A stretch of DNA of 64,000 nucleotides from Caballeronia choica (lineage in GTDB: Bacteria; Pseudomonadota; Gammaproteobacteria; Burkholderiales; Burkholderiaceae): positions 1-64,000 of the forward strand of contig NZ_FCON02000014.1 of assembly GCF_001544535.1 (NCBI RefSeq), read 5' to 3'. The notes below the pieces were generated by a model. The model did no database searches. It was not told the origin of the DNA and worked only from the letters and a program-made list of their open reading frames with translations. Shown here one piece after another: positions 52,997 through 64,000 of this stretch. The translations under genes and the position numbers were made by a program. Within the stretch, counting starts at the first letter, position 1; each line of letters opens with the position of its first letter.

Positions 52997-53042
52997 GCGG
53001 CACTAACGGGCACCAACGGACACTCACGGAGCGCGCGACGCG

Positions 53043-53951
53043 ATGGAAAACCTGCTCAAGAAACTCGACTTGACTTCGCTGCGGCTTTTCGTGGCCGTCT
53101 GCCAGGAGAAGAACATCGCGCGGGCGGCGGAGCGCGAGTTCATCGCGTCGTCGGCGGTGAGCCGGCGCATCGCCGAGATCGAGGGGCTGATCGGCCTGCC
53201 GGTGATCGAGCGGCAGTCGCGCGGCATCGCGGTGACGCCGGTCGGCGAGACGGTGCTGCGCTACGCGCAGATGATCATCGCCGATATCGAGGCGATGAGC
53301 GCCGAACTGTCGCTGTTTCAGTCGGGGGCCAAGGGCAGCGTGCGCGTGGTGGCGAATCTGTCGTCGATCGTGCAGTTCCTGCCGGAAGACGTCGCCGCAT
53401 TCGAGCGCGTGTTTCCGAACGTTCACATCGACCTGGAAGAGCGCCACACGGCCGATGTGCTGCGTCTCATCGCCGAGCGCGGCGCCGATCTCGGCATCTG
53501 CAACGCGACGGGGCTCGATGCCGCAGAGGTCGAGCACGCGCCGTATCGGTCCGACCGCCTCGCGCTCGCGGTGCCGCGCGCTCACCGGTTCGCGGCGGCG
53601 GCGCGCGTCGCGTTCGCGGAGTTGACGGGCGAACGCTTCGTCGGCCTGCACGATGAAAGCGCGCTGACGCGGCAACTCGCAGCCGAGGCGGCGCGCCAGC
53701 ACGCGCAACTCGACGTCAAGATCCGCGTGAGCAGCCTCGATGCACTCTGCCGCATGGTCCACGCGGGACTGGGCGTGGCGATCGTGCCGGAGCAGACGGC
53801 GCAGCTTTATCTGGGCACGCTGGATATCGCGATCGTGCCACTGTCCGATGCGTGGGCCGTGCGTCAACTGGTGATCGTCTACAAGCATCGCGAGCAGTTG
53901 AGCGCGAGCGCGGCGGCGCTGGTGCGGTTTCTCGCGCAGGAAGTCACTTAG
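53043..53951 (+). CDS. LysR family transcriptional regulator
   Basis: 302 residues: an N-terminal winged helix (LTSLRLFVAVCQEKNIARAAEREFIASSAVSRRIAEIEGLIGLPVIERQSRGIAVTPVGE) and a two-lobe effector domain (VRVVANLSSIVQFLPEDVAAFERVFPNVHIDLEE...). It lies 46 bases after the TetR gene and 116 bases before an aconitase-family gene on the same strand. LysR regulators often control the neighbouring metabolic gene, so regulation of the downstream enzyme and transporter is plausible. Confidence 0.93.
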   Translation: MENLLKKLDLTSLRLFVAVCQEKNIARAAEREFIASSAVSRRIAEIEGLIGLPVIERQSRGIAVTPVGETVLRYAQMIIADIEAMSAELSLFQSGAKGSVRVVANLSSIVQFLPEDVAAFERVFPNVHIDLEERHTADVLRLIAERGADLGICNATGLDAAEVEHAPYRSDRLALAVPRAHRFAAAARVAFAELTGERFVGLHDESALTRQLAAEAARQHAQLDVKIRVSSLDALCRMVHAGLGVAIVPEQTAQLYLGTLDIAIVPLSDAWAVRQLVIVYKHREQLSASAAALVRFLAQEVT

Positions 53952-54067
53952 CGCGTTGAGCGCGGAAAGGGGCAGAGGCCTCGCGAACCGAGACGCGAGC
54001 GTTGCCAACTCGATACTTCGCCGCGCCGGGCGCCGCTCGTATAGTGACGCGTAGCAAGGAGAAGCCC

Positions 54068-56011
<1,944 letters not shown>

Positions 56012-56118
56012 GTATCCAGGCGGTTAAAATGCGCGCCGGACTTCGCGTTTCCGGCAGCGCCGCTACGAACCGACAGGGACGAGCACGAGCAACCGGCGCG
56101 AGACTGGCCTCATCAGTA

Positions 56119-56268
56119 ACAAGTTGCAGGGGCACGGAGTAAGGCGCATGGGGCCAGAGTAAGCGCTGAAGCGCTAACTCTGGCCGACAGCGCCAACTCG
56201 GGTCGACCGCAACAAGTTGCATGGGACCCGAGTAAGGCGCTAAAGCGCCAACTCGGGTCGACAGGAGA
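56119..56268 (+). promoter_or_regulatory. Nested and tandem leader hairpins upstream of the MFS gene
   Basis: Three repeat units precede the ATG at 56276. An outer stem pairs GAGTAAGGCGC (56137-56147) with GCGCCAACTC (56190-56199). Inside it, GGCCAGAGT (56152-56160) with an AGCGCT core pairs with ACTCTGGCC (56177-56185). A third, independent stem pairs GACCCGAGT (56225-56233) with ACTCGGGTC (56251-56259), with GGCGCT/AGCGCC inside. AGGAGA (56263-56268) follows directly. The left flanks repeat AACAAGTTGCA. The same unit in single copy precedes the VOC gene at 38.7 kb. Confidence 0.8.
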
Positions 56269-56275
56269 CAAATAG

Positions 56276-57706
56276 ATGGCAACCCCTCAAGCGGCGAACG
56301 CGCCGAGCGCGCACGCCGACTCCCAATCCGCCGCGCTTTCGGCCGGCACGATCTCCGCGCGGCTCGACCGCCTGCCCGCCACGCGCTCGATGTGGAAGCT
56401 CGTCGTCCTCCTGAGCCTCGGGTTCTTCTTCGAACTGTACGACCTCCTGTACTCGGGCTACGTCGCGCCGGGGCTCGTGAAGAGCGGCATCCTCACGCCG
56501 ACGACCGTCGGCCTGTTCGGCATGACGGGTGTCGCGAGCTTCATCGCGTCGCTGTTCACGGGGCTGTTCATCGGCACGATTGCGTGCGGCTTTCTCGCCG
56601 ACCGCTTCGGGCGACGCGCGATCTTCACGTACTCGCTGCTGTGGTACACGGCCGCAAACCTGATCATGGCGTTCCAGGACACCGCGACGGGCCTCAATCT
56701 CTGGCGCTTCATCGCCGGACTCGGCATCGGCGTCGAACTCGTCACGATCGGGACATACATTTCGGAACTGGTGCCCAAGCACATTCGCGGACGGGCGTTC
56801 GCCTGCGAGCAGGCGGTCGGCTTCATGGCGGTGCCGGTCGTCGCGTTTCTTTCGTATCAGCTCGTGCCGCGCGCGCCGTTCGGTATTGACGGCTGGCGCT
56901 GGGTCGTCGTGATCGGGGCGCACGGCGCGCTCTTCGTGTGGTGGATTCGCCGGCATCTGCCGGAAAGTCCGCGCTGGCTTGCGCAGAAAGGGCGGCTCGA
57001 AGAAGCCGACCGCGTGATGACGGACCTCGAAGCGAAGATCGCGAACGAGTACGGCCGGCCGCTGCCGCCGCCCGCCGCGCCCGAGCCCGTTTCGACGCGC
57101 GGTACGTTCGGCGACATGTGGAAGCCGCCCTACGGCAAGCGCGCGACGATGATGATCATTTTCAACGTGTTCCAGACGGTCGGCTTCTACGGCTTCGCGA
57201 ACTGGGTGCCGACGCTGCTCATCAAGCAGGGCATCACGATCACGACGAGCCTCATGTACTCGACGATCATCGCGCTTGCCGCGCCGGTCGGGCCGCTAAT
57301 CGGCCTCGTCATCGCCGACAAGTTCGAGCGCAAGACGGTGATCGTCGCGATGGCGGGGCTCAACGTAGTGTGCGGGCTGCTGTTCAGCCAGTCGTCGAAT
57401 GCGGCGTTTCTCGTCGCGATGGGCGTGTGCCTGACGCTCGCGGGCAACATCATCTCGTACAGCTATCACGCGTACCAGACCGAGCTTTTCCCGACCAGCA
57501 TCCGGGCGCGGGCGGTCGGCTTCGTTTATTCCTGGAGCCGGTTTTCGGCGATTTTCACGTCGTTCATCATTGCGGGCGTGTTGAAGGAATTCGGCTCGAC
57601 CGGCGTGTTCGTGTTCATCGCGGGCGCGATGATGATCGTGATGGCGGCGATTGGATTGATGGGGCCGAAGACGCGGGATGTGGCGCTGGAGAAGATTTCG
57701 CACTAG
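56276..57706 (+). CDS. MFS transporter, sugar/metabolite-porter type
   Basis: 476 residues with twelve membrane segments. [20 protein letters not shown] (segment 1), [27 protein letters not shown] (motif A), [34 protein letters not shown] (the PESPR-type intracellular gate region with [13 protein letters not shown] after segment 6) and [15 protein letters not shown] (segment 11 block) are the SP/MHS-like pattern. It probably takes up an organic acid or sugar by proton symport; the neighbouring aconitase-family enzyme hints at a tricarboxylic or related acid. Translation starts right after a structured leader. Confidence 0.92.
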   Translation: MATPQAANAPSAHADSQSAALSAGTISARLDRLPATRSMWKLVVLLSLGFFFELYDLLYSGYVAPGLVKSGILTPTTVGLFGMTGVASFIASLFTGLFIGTIACGFLADRFGRRAIFTYSLLWYTAANLIMAFQDTATGLNLWRFIAGLGIGVELVTIGTYISELVPKHIRGRAFACEQAVGFMAVPVVAFLSYQLVPRAPFGIDGWRWVVVIGAHGALFVWWIRRHLPESPRWLAQKGRLEEADRVMTDLEAKIANEYGRPLPPPAAPEPVSTRGTFGDMWKPPYGKRATMMIIFNVFQTVGFYGFANWVPTLLIKQGITITTSLMYSTIIALAAPVGPLIGLVIADKFERKTVIVAMAGLNVVCGLLFSQSSNAAFLVAMGVCLTLAGNIISYSYHAYQTELFPTSIRARAVGFVYSWSRFSAIFTSFIIAGVLKEFGSTGVFVFIAGAMMIVMAAIGLMGPKTRDVALEKISH

Positions 57707-57805
57707 ATGGCGTATCAACGGTTTTGAGTGCGTGGCGGTCGGAACTATGCGTGTTCGCGCCCCTTATGCCAGAATCCGCACTACCCGCACTTTCAAAAAA
57801 CCGTC

Positions 57806-58699
57806 ATGTCCGACACGCTCACGCCAGCCGAGGCGGATCATGCGATGCGTCACTGGACGTATCGTTCCGCCGGCGACATTCAGATCGGGTCCGCTCAGCA
57901 CAAGCGGATGTTCTGCGAGTTGCTGCTGACCACGCACAATCCGTACAAGCCCGCCGTCATCGACTGGCCGACGCTCGCACCCGCGGCGCTCAGGCGCGTG
58001 ACGTCGCTGCCGATCTGGGACATCGCCGTGCAGACCGAAGGCCGCGCATCGATACGCGTCGCGACCTACGCGGCCAGCATCGGCGACCCGCTGCTGCGCG
58101 AAGCCATCACGATGAACGGCGAAGAGGAAGCGCGCCACAAGATCGTGCTGTCGAAACTGGTGGAGGCCTATGGCATCGAACTCGCGCCCGAGCCGCCGTA
58201 TCCGCCGCCCGACGATCCGCTGCGGGCCTGGATGCTCACCGGCTACAGCGAATGCATCGACAGCTTCTTTGCGTTTGGCCTCTTCGAAGCGGCGCGTCGC
58301 TCGGGCTATTTTCCCGGGGAACTGGTCGAGACCTTCGAGCCGGTGATTCAGGAAGAAGCGCGCCACATCCTGTTTTTTGCCAACTGGGTCGCGTGGTATC
58401 GACGCAGCCTGCCGTGGTATCGGCGACCGTGGTTCCTCGCGAAGACCTGCGGGGTCTGGATTTCGCTGATCCGGGATCGCGTGTCGCTCGCGCGCGGCTT
58501 CGACAAGAGCGGCGCGGCGCAGGACATGAATTTCCCGGCAAACGTCGGCGATTCGGTCAGCGGCGGGGTATCGGCGGGGGCGCTGATCGATTGGTGTCTC
58601 GCCGAGAACGATCGCCGCATGGGCGGCTACGACGCGCGCCTGTTGCGGCCGACGCTCGTGCCGAAACTTGCGCGCATCGTTCGCCGTTTTATCAAGTAG
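57806..58699 (+). CDS. Ferritin-like diiron domain protein
   Basis: 297 residues without signal or membrane segments. MNGEEEARHKIVLSKLVEAYG and VIQEEARHILFFANWVAWYRR are two E-x-x-R-H motifs typical of ferritin-like diiron four-helix bundles; further acidic residues (YSECIDSFFAFGLFE) supply the remaining ligands. The family includes oxygenases and iron-binding proteins; the exact reaction is unknown. The ATG at 57806 lacks a strong ribosome-binding site. Its 3' end overlaps the convergent TetR gene by eight bases, an unusually tight arrangement. Confidence 0.85.
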   Translation: MSDTLTPAEADHAMRHWTYRSAGDIQIGSAQHKRMFCELLLTTHNPYKPAVIDWPTLAPAALRRVTSLPIWDIAVQTEGRASIRVATYAASIGDPLLREAITMNGEEEARHKIVLSKLVEAYGIELAPEPPYPPPDDPLRAWMLTGYSECIDSFFAFGLFEAARRSGYFPGELVETFEPVIQEEARHILFFANWVAWYRRSLPWYRRPWFLAKTCGVWISLIRDRVSLARGFDKSGAAQDMNFPANVGDSVSGGVSAGALIDWCLAENDRRMGGYDARLLRPTLVPKLARIVRRFIK

Positions 58700-59411
58700 C
58701 GCGCTTTTTCTCGTAACGGCGCGACGCCTCTTCCACGTCCTGACGGAACTGCGCGAGCGCCGCTGCATTCGCTTCCGGCGGTTGCAGCGCCGCCCACAAT
58801 ACGTCGACCAGTTCGTTCGCCGTGTTGTCGATCTGAGCCTGACTCAGCCGGCGCTTCGCGAGCGTCGCATCCCACAGCACGTGCTCCATCGGCCCGAAGA
58901 CGAGCGAGCGCATCAGGCGCAGCGAGAGGTCGGCGCGCACGTGGCCGAGTTCCTGCCCGCGGGCGAGCACGTTCATCAGCGGCGCGGTATAGCGGCGTTG
59001 CAGTTCCGTGAGCGTGTCGCTCAGGTCGTGCTGCTTCGTGCGTCCTTCCGACAGAACCAGCGAGCACAGCCCGGTGCCATTCACCAGCATCAGCCGCAAA
59101 TGCGTTCTCACGATGAACGCGAACTGCTGACGCACCGAGCCGTCGCGCGGCAGGCCCGTCTCGAACGCGTCGATGATTTCGTCGTACCAATCCGCGATCA
59201 CCCGCGCGCACAATTCCCGCTTGCCGCTGAAATAGCTGAAGACGGTCGCTTCCGAAATGCCGGCGCGTTGCGCGATCTCGGCGCTGGTCGCGGCGTCGTA
59301 GCCTTTTTCAGCGAACACGTCGCGGCCGGCCTGAAGGATGTCCTTCACGCGCTGCTGCGATTTGACACCCGACGGTGTGCGGCGGCCGGTGGCGGAAGAA
59401 GTGGCTGACAT
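58692..59411 (-). CDS. liuQ: TetR family regulator of the liu operon (LiuQ-like)
   Basis: 239 residues: VKDILQAGRDVFAEKGYDAATSAEIAQRAGISEATVFSYFSGKRELCARVI is the TetR helix-turn-helix, followed by a helical ligand domain. In beta-proteobacteria the leucine/isovalerate (liu) genes are controlled by a TetR-type regulator named LiuQ; this gene is divergent from the liu genes here, with two matching near-palindromes at its promoter, which supports the assignment. The ligand is presumably an acyl-CoA intermediate of leucine breakdown. Its 3' end overlaps the ferritin-like gene. Confidence 0.85.
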   Translation of the reverse strand: MSATSSATGRRTPSGVKSQQRVKDILQAGRDVFAEKGYDAATSAEIAQRAGISEATVFSYFSGKRELCARVIADWYDEIIDAFETGLPRDGSVRQQFAFIVRTHLRLMLVNGTGLCSLVLSEGRTKQHDLSDTLTELQRRYTAPLMNVLARGQELGHVRADLSLRLMRSLVFGPMEHVLWDATLAKRRLSQAQIDNTANELVDVLWAALQPPEANAAALAQFRQDVEEASRRYEKKRAT

Positions 59412-59443
59412 GGCGGCTGGACATCAGTGTGCTGGAATAAATG

Positions 59444-59456
59444 TGAGCGTAGCTCA
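59444..59456. promoter_or_regulatory. Near-palindromic operator, copy 1 (LiuQ-type)
   Basis: TGAGCGTAGCTCA, a 13-base near-palindrome (TGAGC/GCTCA arms around GT-A), 33 bases upstream of the regulator start codon. A second copy with one changed central base lies at 59523-59535. Confidence 0.75.
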
Positions 59457-59464
59457 AAAAATGG

Positions 59465-59493
59465 TTGACGGCCAGAGCAATTGAGCGTGAAAT
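59465..59493 (+). promoter_or_regulatory. Candidate liu operon promoter
   Basis: TTGACG (59465-59470) and TGAAAT (59488-59493) are separated by 17 bases. A TGAGCGT half-site (59482-59488) overlaps the -10. The promoter lies between the two near-palindromes, so a bound regulator would block it. Confidence 0.55.
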
Positions 59494-59522
59494 TGCCCTA
59501 TTCGTCAAGCAAGCGCCGTGTG

Positions 59523-59535
59523 TGAGCGTGGCTCA
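59523..59535. promoter_or_regulatory. Near-palindromic operator, copy 2 (LiuQ-type)
   Basis: TGAGCGTGGCTCA, identical to copy 1 except for one central base, 46 bases before the isovaleryl-CoA dehydrogenase start. The centres of the two copies are 79 bases apart, about seven and a half helical turns. Confidence 0.75.
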
Positions 59536-59581
59536 TTTTCAGGGTGCGCCGAAAACATTTTAAATCTGGAGGAGACATCCC

Positions 59582-60763
59582 ATGAGTAACGTTCCCGGCC
59601 TGAGCTTCGCATTGGGCGAAGACATCGACATGCTGCGCGATTCGCTCGCGAACTTCAGCGCGAAGGAAATCGCGCCGCGCGCCGCGGAAATCGACCGCAC
59701 CGACCAGTTCCCGATGGACCTGTGGAAGAAATTCGGCGACCTCGGCGTGCTCGGCATGACGGTTTCCGAGGAATACGGCGGCGCGAACATGGGCTACACC
59801 GCGCACATGGTCGCGATGGAGGAAATTTCGCGGGCGTCGGCGTCGGTCGGGTTGTCGTATGGCGCGCATTCGAACCTGTGCGTGAACCAGATCCACCGCA
59901 ACGGCACCGAGGCGCAGAAGCGCAAGTACTTGCCGAAGCTTGTGTCGGGCGAACACGTCGGCGCGCTCGCGATGAGCGAGCCGAACGCGGGTTCGGACGT
60001 CGTCAGCATGAAGCTGCGCGCCGATGAAAAGGGCGACCACTATGTGCTCAACGGCACCAAGATGTGGATCACCAACGGCCCGGATTGCGACACGCTCGTC
60101 GTCTACGCGAAGACCGACATCGAAGCCGGCCCGCGCGGCATCACGGCGTTCATCGTCGAGAAGGGCGTGAAGGGCTTTTCCGTCGCGCAGAAGCTCGACA
60201 AGCTCGGCATGCGCGGCTCGCATACGGGCGAACTCGTGTTCGAGAACGTCGAAGTGCCGAAGGAAAACATCCTCGGGCAACTGAACGGCGGCACCAAGGT
60301 GCTGATGAGCGGGCTCGACTACGAACGCGCCGTGCTGGCGGGCGGACCCACCGGCATCATGCTCGCGTGCATGGACGCGGTCGTGCCTTATATCCACGAC
60401 CGCAAGCAGTTCGGGCAGGCGATCGGCGAGTTCCAGCTGATCCAGGGCAAGGTCGCCGACCTCTACACGACGCTGCAGGCGTGCCGCGCGTATCTGTACG
60501 CGGTCGGACGCCAGCTCGATACGCTCGGCTCGGGTCACGTGCGCCAGGTTCGCAAGGACTGCGCGGGCGTGATTCTCTACACGGCGGAGAAGGCCACGTG
60601 GATGGCCGGCGAAGCAATCCAGATTCTCGGCGGCAACGGCTACATCAACGAATACCCGGTCGGGCGTCTGTGGCGCGATGCGAAGCTCTATGAAATCGGC
60701 GCGGGCACGAGCGAGATCCGCCGCATGCTGATCGGCCGCGAACTGTTTGCCGAAACGGCTTGA
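59582..60763 (+). CDS. liuA: Isovaleryl-CoA dehydrogenase
   Basis: 393 residues, an FAD acyl-CoA dehydrogenase that oxidises isovaleryl-CoA to 3-methylcrotonyl-CoA in leucine breakdown. The catalytic glutamate is Glu248 in [18 protein letters not shown], the position used by isovaleryl-CoA dehydrogenases. The usual medium-chain glutamate site near the C-terminus instead reads [12 protein letters not shown] with Gly, which confirms the isovaleryl class. [10 protein letters not shown] and [10 protein letters not shown] bind flavin and substrate. GGAGGAGA lies about nine bases before the ATG at 59582. It is the first gene of the operon, 13 bases from the next. Confidence 0.96.
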   Translation: MSNVPGLSFALGEDIDMLRDSLANFSAKEIAPRAAEIDRTDQFPMDLWKKFGDLGVLGMTVSEEYGGANMGYTAHMVAMEEISRASASVGLSYGAHSNLCVNQIHRNGTEAQKRKYLPKLVSGEHVGALAMSEPNAGSDVVSMKLRADEKGDHYVLNGTKMWITNGPDCDTLVVYAKTDIEAGPRGITAFIVEKGVKGFSVAQKLDKLGMRGSHTGELVFENVEVPKENILGQLNGGTKVLMSGLDYERAVLAGGPTGIMLACMDAVVPYIHDRKQFGQAIGEFQLIQGKVADLYTTLQACRAYLYAVGRQLDTLGSGHVRQVRKDCAGVILYTAEKATWMAGEAIQILGGNGYINEYPVGRLWRDAKLYEIGAGTSEIRRMLIGRELFAETA

Positions 60764-60776
60764 GCGAGCACACGAC

Positions 60777-62384
60777 ATGCCGATCATCGAAACGAAACTG
60801 AATCCGCGCGGAGAAGAATTCCGCGCCAATGCGGCGGCGCTCGAAGCCGTCGTCGCGGACCTGAAGGAAAAAGTCGCGAAGGTCGCGCTCGGCGGCGGAC
60901 AGGCGGCCCGCGACAAGCACGTCGGGCGCAACAAGCTGCTGCCGCGCGACCGCATCGCGCAACTGCTCGATCCGGGCACGCCATTCCTCGAACTGTCGCA
61001 ACTCGCGGCCTACGGCATGTATAACGACGACGCGCCGGGCGCGGGCGTCATCACGGGCATCGGCCGCATCGCGGGGCAGGAGTGCGTGATCGTCTGCAAC
61101 GATGCGACGGTCAAGGGCGGCACGTACTATCCGATGACGGTGAAGAAGCACCTTCGAGCGCAGGAAATCGCCGAGCAGAACCGCCTGCCGTGCGTCTATC
61201 TCGTCGATTCGGGCGGTGCGAACCTGCCGAATCAGGACGACGTGTTCCCCGATCGCGATCACTTCGGCCGCATCTTCTACAACCAAGCGAATATGTCGGC
61301 GCAGGGCATCGCGCAGATCGCCGTGGTCATGGGCTCGTGCACGGCGGGCGGCGCCTACGTGCCCGCGATGAGCGACGAATCGATCATCGTCAAGAATCAG
61401 GGCACGATTTTTCTGGGCGGGCCGCCGCTGGTCAAGGCGGCAACCGGCGAGGAAGTCAGCGCCGAGGATCTCGGCGGCGGCGACGTGCATACGCGCCTGT
61501 CGGGCGTCGTCGATCATCTGGCGCAGAACGATGCGCATGCGTTGGGCATTGCGCGCAGCATCGTCGGCAATTTGAATCTCGTGAAGCCGACGCCGCTTGC
61601 GTTGAGGGAGCCGTTGCCGCCGCGTTATGACCCGCGAAGCGTCTACGGCGTGATTCCGGTCGATACCCGCAAGCCGTTCGATGTGCGCGAAGTGATCGCG
61701 CGCATCGTCGACGATTCCGCCTTCGACGAATTCAAGGCCCGCTACGGCACGACGCTCGTCTGCGGTTTCGCGCATATCTGGGGCCATCCGGTCGGGATCA
61801 TCGCGAACAACGGCATTCTGTTTTCCGAGTCGGCGCTGAAGGGCGCGCATTTCATCGAATTGTGCTGCCAGCGCAAGATTCCGCTCGTATTCCTGCAGAA
61901 CATCACGGGCTTCATGGTCGGGCGCAAGTACGAGAACGAAGGCATCGCGAGAAACGGCGCGAAGATGGTGACGGCGGTTGCAACGGCGAAGGTGCCGAAG
62001 TTCACGGTGATCATCGGCGGGTCGTTTGGCGCGGGTAACTATGGCATGTGCGGCCGTGCGTATTCGCCGCGCTTCCTGTGGATGTGGCCGAACGCGCGCA
62101 TTTCGGTGATGGGCGGCGAGCAGGCGGCCTCCGTCCTGGCGACTGTGCGTCGCGACGGCATCGAAGGCAAGGGTGGGAACTGGTCGAAGGAGGATGAGGA
62201 AGCGTTCAAGGCGCCGATCCGCGAGCAGTACGAGGTTCAGGGCCATCCGTATTACGCGAGCGCGCGCCTCTGGGACGACGGCGTGATCGACCCCGCGCAG
62301 ACCCGCGACGTGCTGGGCCTCGGGCTCGCCGCGACGATGAACGCGCCGATCGAGGACACGCGGTTTGGCGTGTTCCGGATGTGA
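60777..62384 (+). CDS. liuB: Methylcrotonyl-CoA carboxylase, carboxyltransferase (beta) subunit
   Basis: 535 residues. It transfers CO2 from carboxybiotin to 3-methylcrotonyl-CoA. [105 protein letters not shown] and the oxyanion-hole [16 protein letters not shown] with the second site [20 protein letters not shown] are characteristic of this subunit. It follows the dehydrogenase after 13 bases and precedes the alpha subunit by 25 bases. Together with that subunit it forms the biotin-dependent complex. Confidence 0.96.
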   Translation: MPIIETKLNPRGEEFRANAAALEAVVADLKEKVAKVALGGGQAARDKHVGRNKLLPRDRIAQLLDPGTPFLELSQLAAYGMYNDDAPGAGVITGIGRIAGQECVIVCNDATVKGGTYYPMTVKKHLRAQEIAEQNRLPCVYLVDSGGANLPNQDDVFPDRDHFGRIFYNQANMSAQGIAQIAVVMGSCTAGGAYVPAMSDESIIVKNQGTIFLGGPPLVKAATGEEVSAEDLGGGDVHTRLSGVVDHLAQNDAHALGIARSIVGNLNLVKPTPLALREPLPPRYDPRSVYGVIPVDTRKPFDVREVIARIVDDSAFDEFKARYGTTLVCGFAHIWGHPVGIIANNGILFSESALKGAHFIELCCQRKIPLVFLQNITGFMVGRKYENEGIARNGAKMVTAVATAKVPKFTVIIGGSFGAGNYGMCGRAYSPRFLWMWPNARISVMGGEQAASVLATVRRDGIEGKGGNWSKEDEEAFKAPIREQYEVQGHPYYASARLWDDGVIDPAQTRDVLGLGLAATMNAPIEDTRFGVFRM

Positions 62385-62409
62385 ATTCCTCTACGACTCA
62401 GGCTCTCCC

Positions 62410-64000
<1,591 letters not shown>

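Noticed and set aside
52997-53042. Short near-repeats CACTAACGG / CACCAACGG / CACTCACGG
   Set aside because: Three loose 9-11-base units in a 46-base gap, without symmetry or a plausible binding pattern; likely chance.

Overview
The window is GC-rich chromosomal DNA with dense, Burkholderia-style gene content. Marker gene sets are a periplasmic aldehyde oxidoreductase operon (paoABC), a leucine-degradation (liu) operon with a TetR-type regulator, a DUF4148 protein, a large HPII-type catalase, an ArsR/old-yellow-enzyme pair and several toxin-antitoxin modules. I infer a beta-proteobacterium of the Burkholderia/Paraburkholderia/Caballeronia group. The metabolic, accessory character and the absence of core information-processing genes would fit a secondary chromosome, but that is inference. 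No rRNA, tRNA, complete insertion sequence, prophage or CRISPR array was found.

Layout. 0-9.4 kb: a broken MFS transporter fragment beside an AT-rich gap, an M20 amidohydrolase, a Cache-type chemoreceptor, a half-length GT9 protein with a small Pro/Asp-rich protein, a YdeP-type molybdopterin oxidoreductase, vapBC module 1, a small membrane protein and a GT2 glycosyltransferase. 9.4-14.1 kb: the paoABC operon followed by a MobA/MocA-like nucleotidyltransferase, with unusual inverted and tandem repeats at both ends. 14.4-18.8 kb: a DUF4148 protein, an orphan amino-acid binding protein, a cysteine hydrolase overlapping a 429-residue unknown, a GFA-family protein and an O-methyltransferase. 19-22.3 kb: a sedolisin (S53) and a serine carboxypeptidase (S10) in tandem. 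22.3-25.2 kb: vapBC module 2 and katE. 25.5-31.2 kb: an orphan fimbrial protein and a BvgS-like hybrid kinase, a secreted HNH-like protein, and a translationally coupled tiny membrane protein plus RRM-like protein. 31.2-38 kb: EamA transporter, DeoR regulator, solitary beta-barrel, glycogen phosphorylase and small unknowns. 38-41.3 kb: a decayed ECF sigma-factor fragment beside YciI/DGPF and VOC genes, then ArsR and old yellow enzyme. 41.3-49.1 kb: a UvrA2-like ATPase, monooxygenases, MarC, an aspartoacylase-like enzyme and a basic-amino-acid binding protein. 49.7-50.4 kb: higBA. 50.4-53 kb: a DHA2 efflux pump divergent from its TetR regulator. 53-57.7 kb: a LysR regulator, a single-chain aconitase-family enzyme with the swivel domain first, and an MFS transporter behind a structured leader. 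57.8-64 kb: a ferritin-like protein and the liu operon (regulator, isovaleryl-CoA dehydrogenase, methylcrotonyl-CoA carboxylase beta and the truncated alpha subunit).

How the parts work together. The clearest pathway is leucine catabolism: isovaleryl-CoA is oxidised and then carboxylated by enzymes from one operon, whose divergent promoter carries two matching near-palindromes for the TetR regulator. Molybdenum-cofactor enzymes recur (YdeP-type enzyme, PaoABC, MobA/MocA-like protein within 10 kb). Three toxin-antitoxin modules carry promoter or operator signals that overlap their translation starts.

The most unusual observations are: a recurring hairpin leader placed directly in front of ribosome-binding sites at two unrelated genes (single copy at 38.7 kb, nested and tandem copies at 56.1-56.3 kb); a GTGA-coupled 41-residue membrane protein and RRM-like protein; the ECF sigma-factor relic; and the paired hairpin/repeat elements around paoABC.
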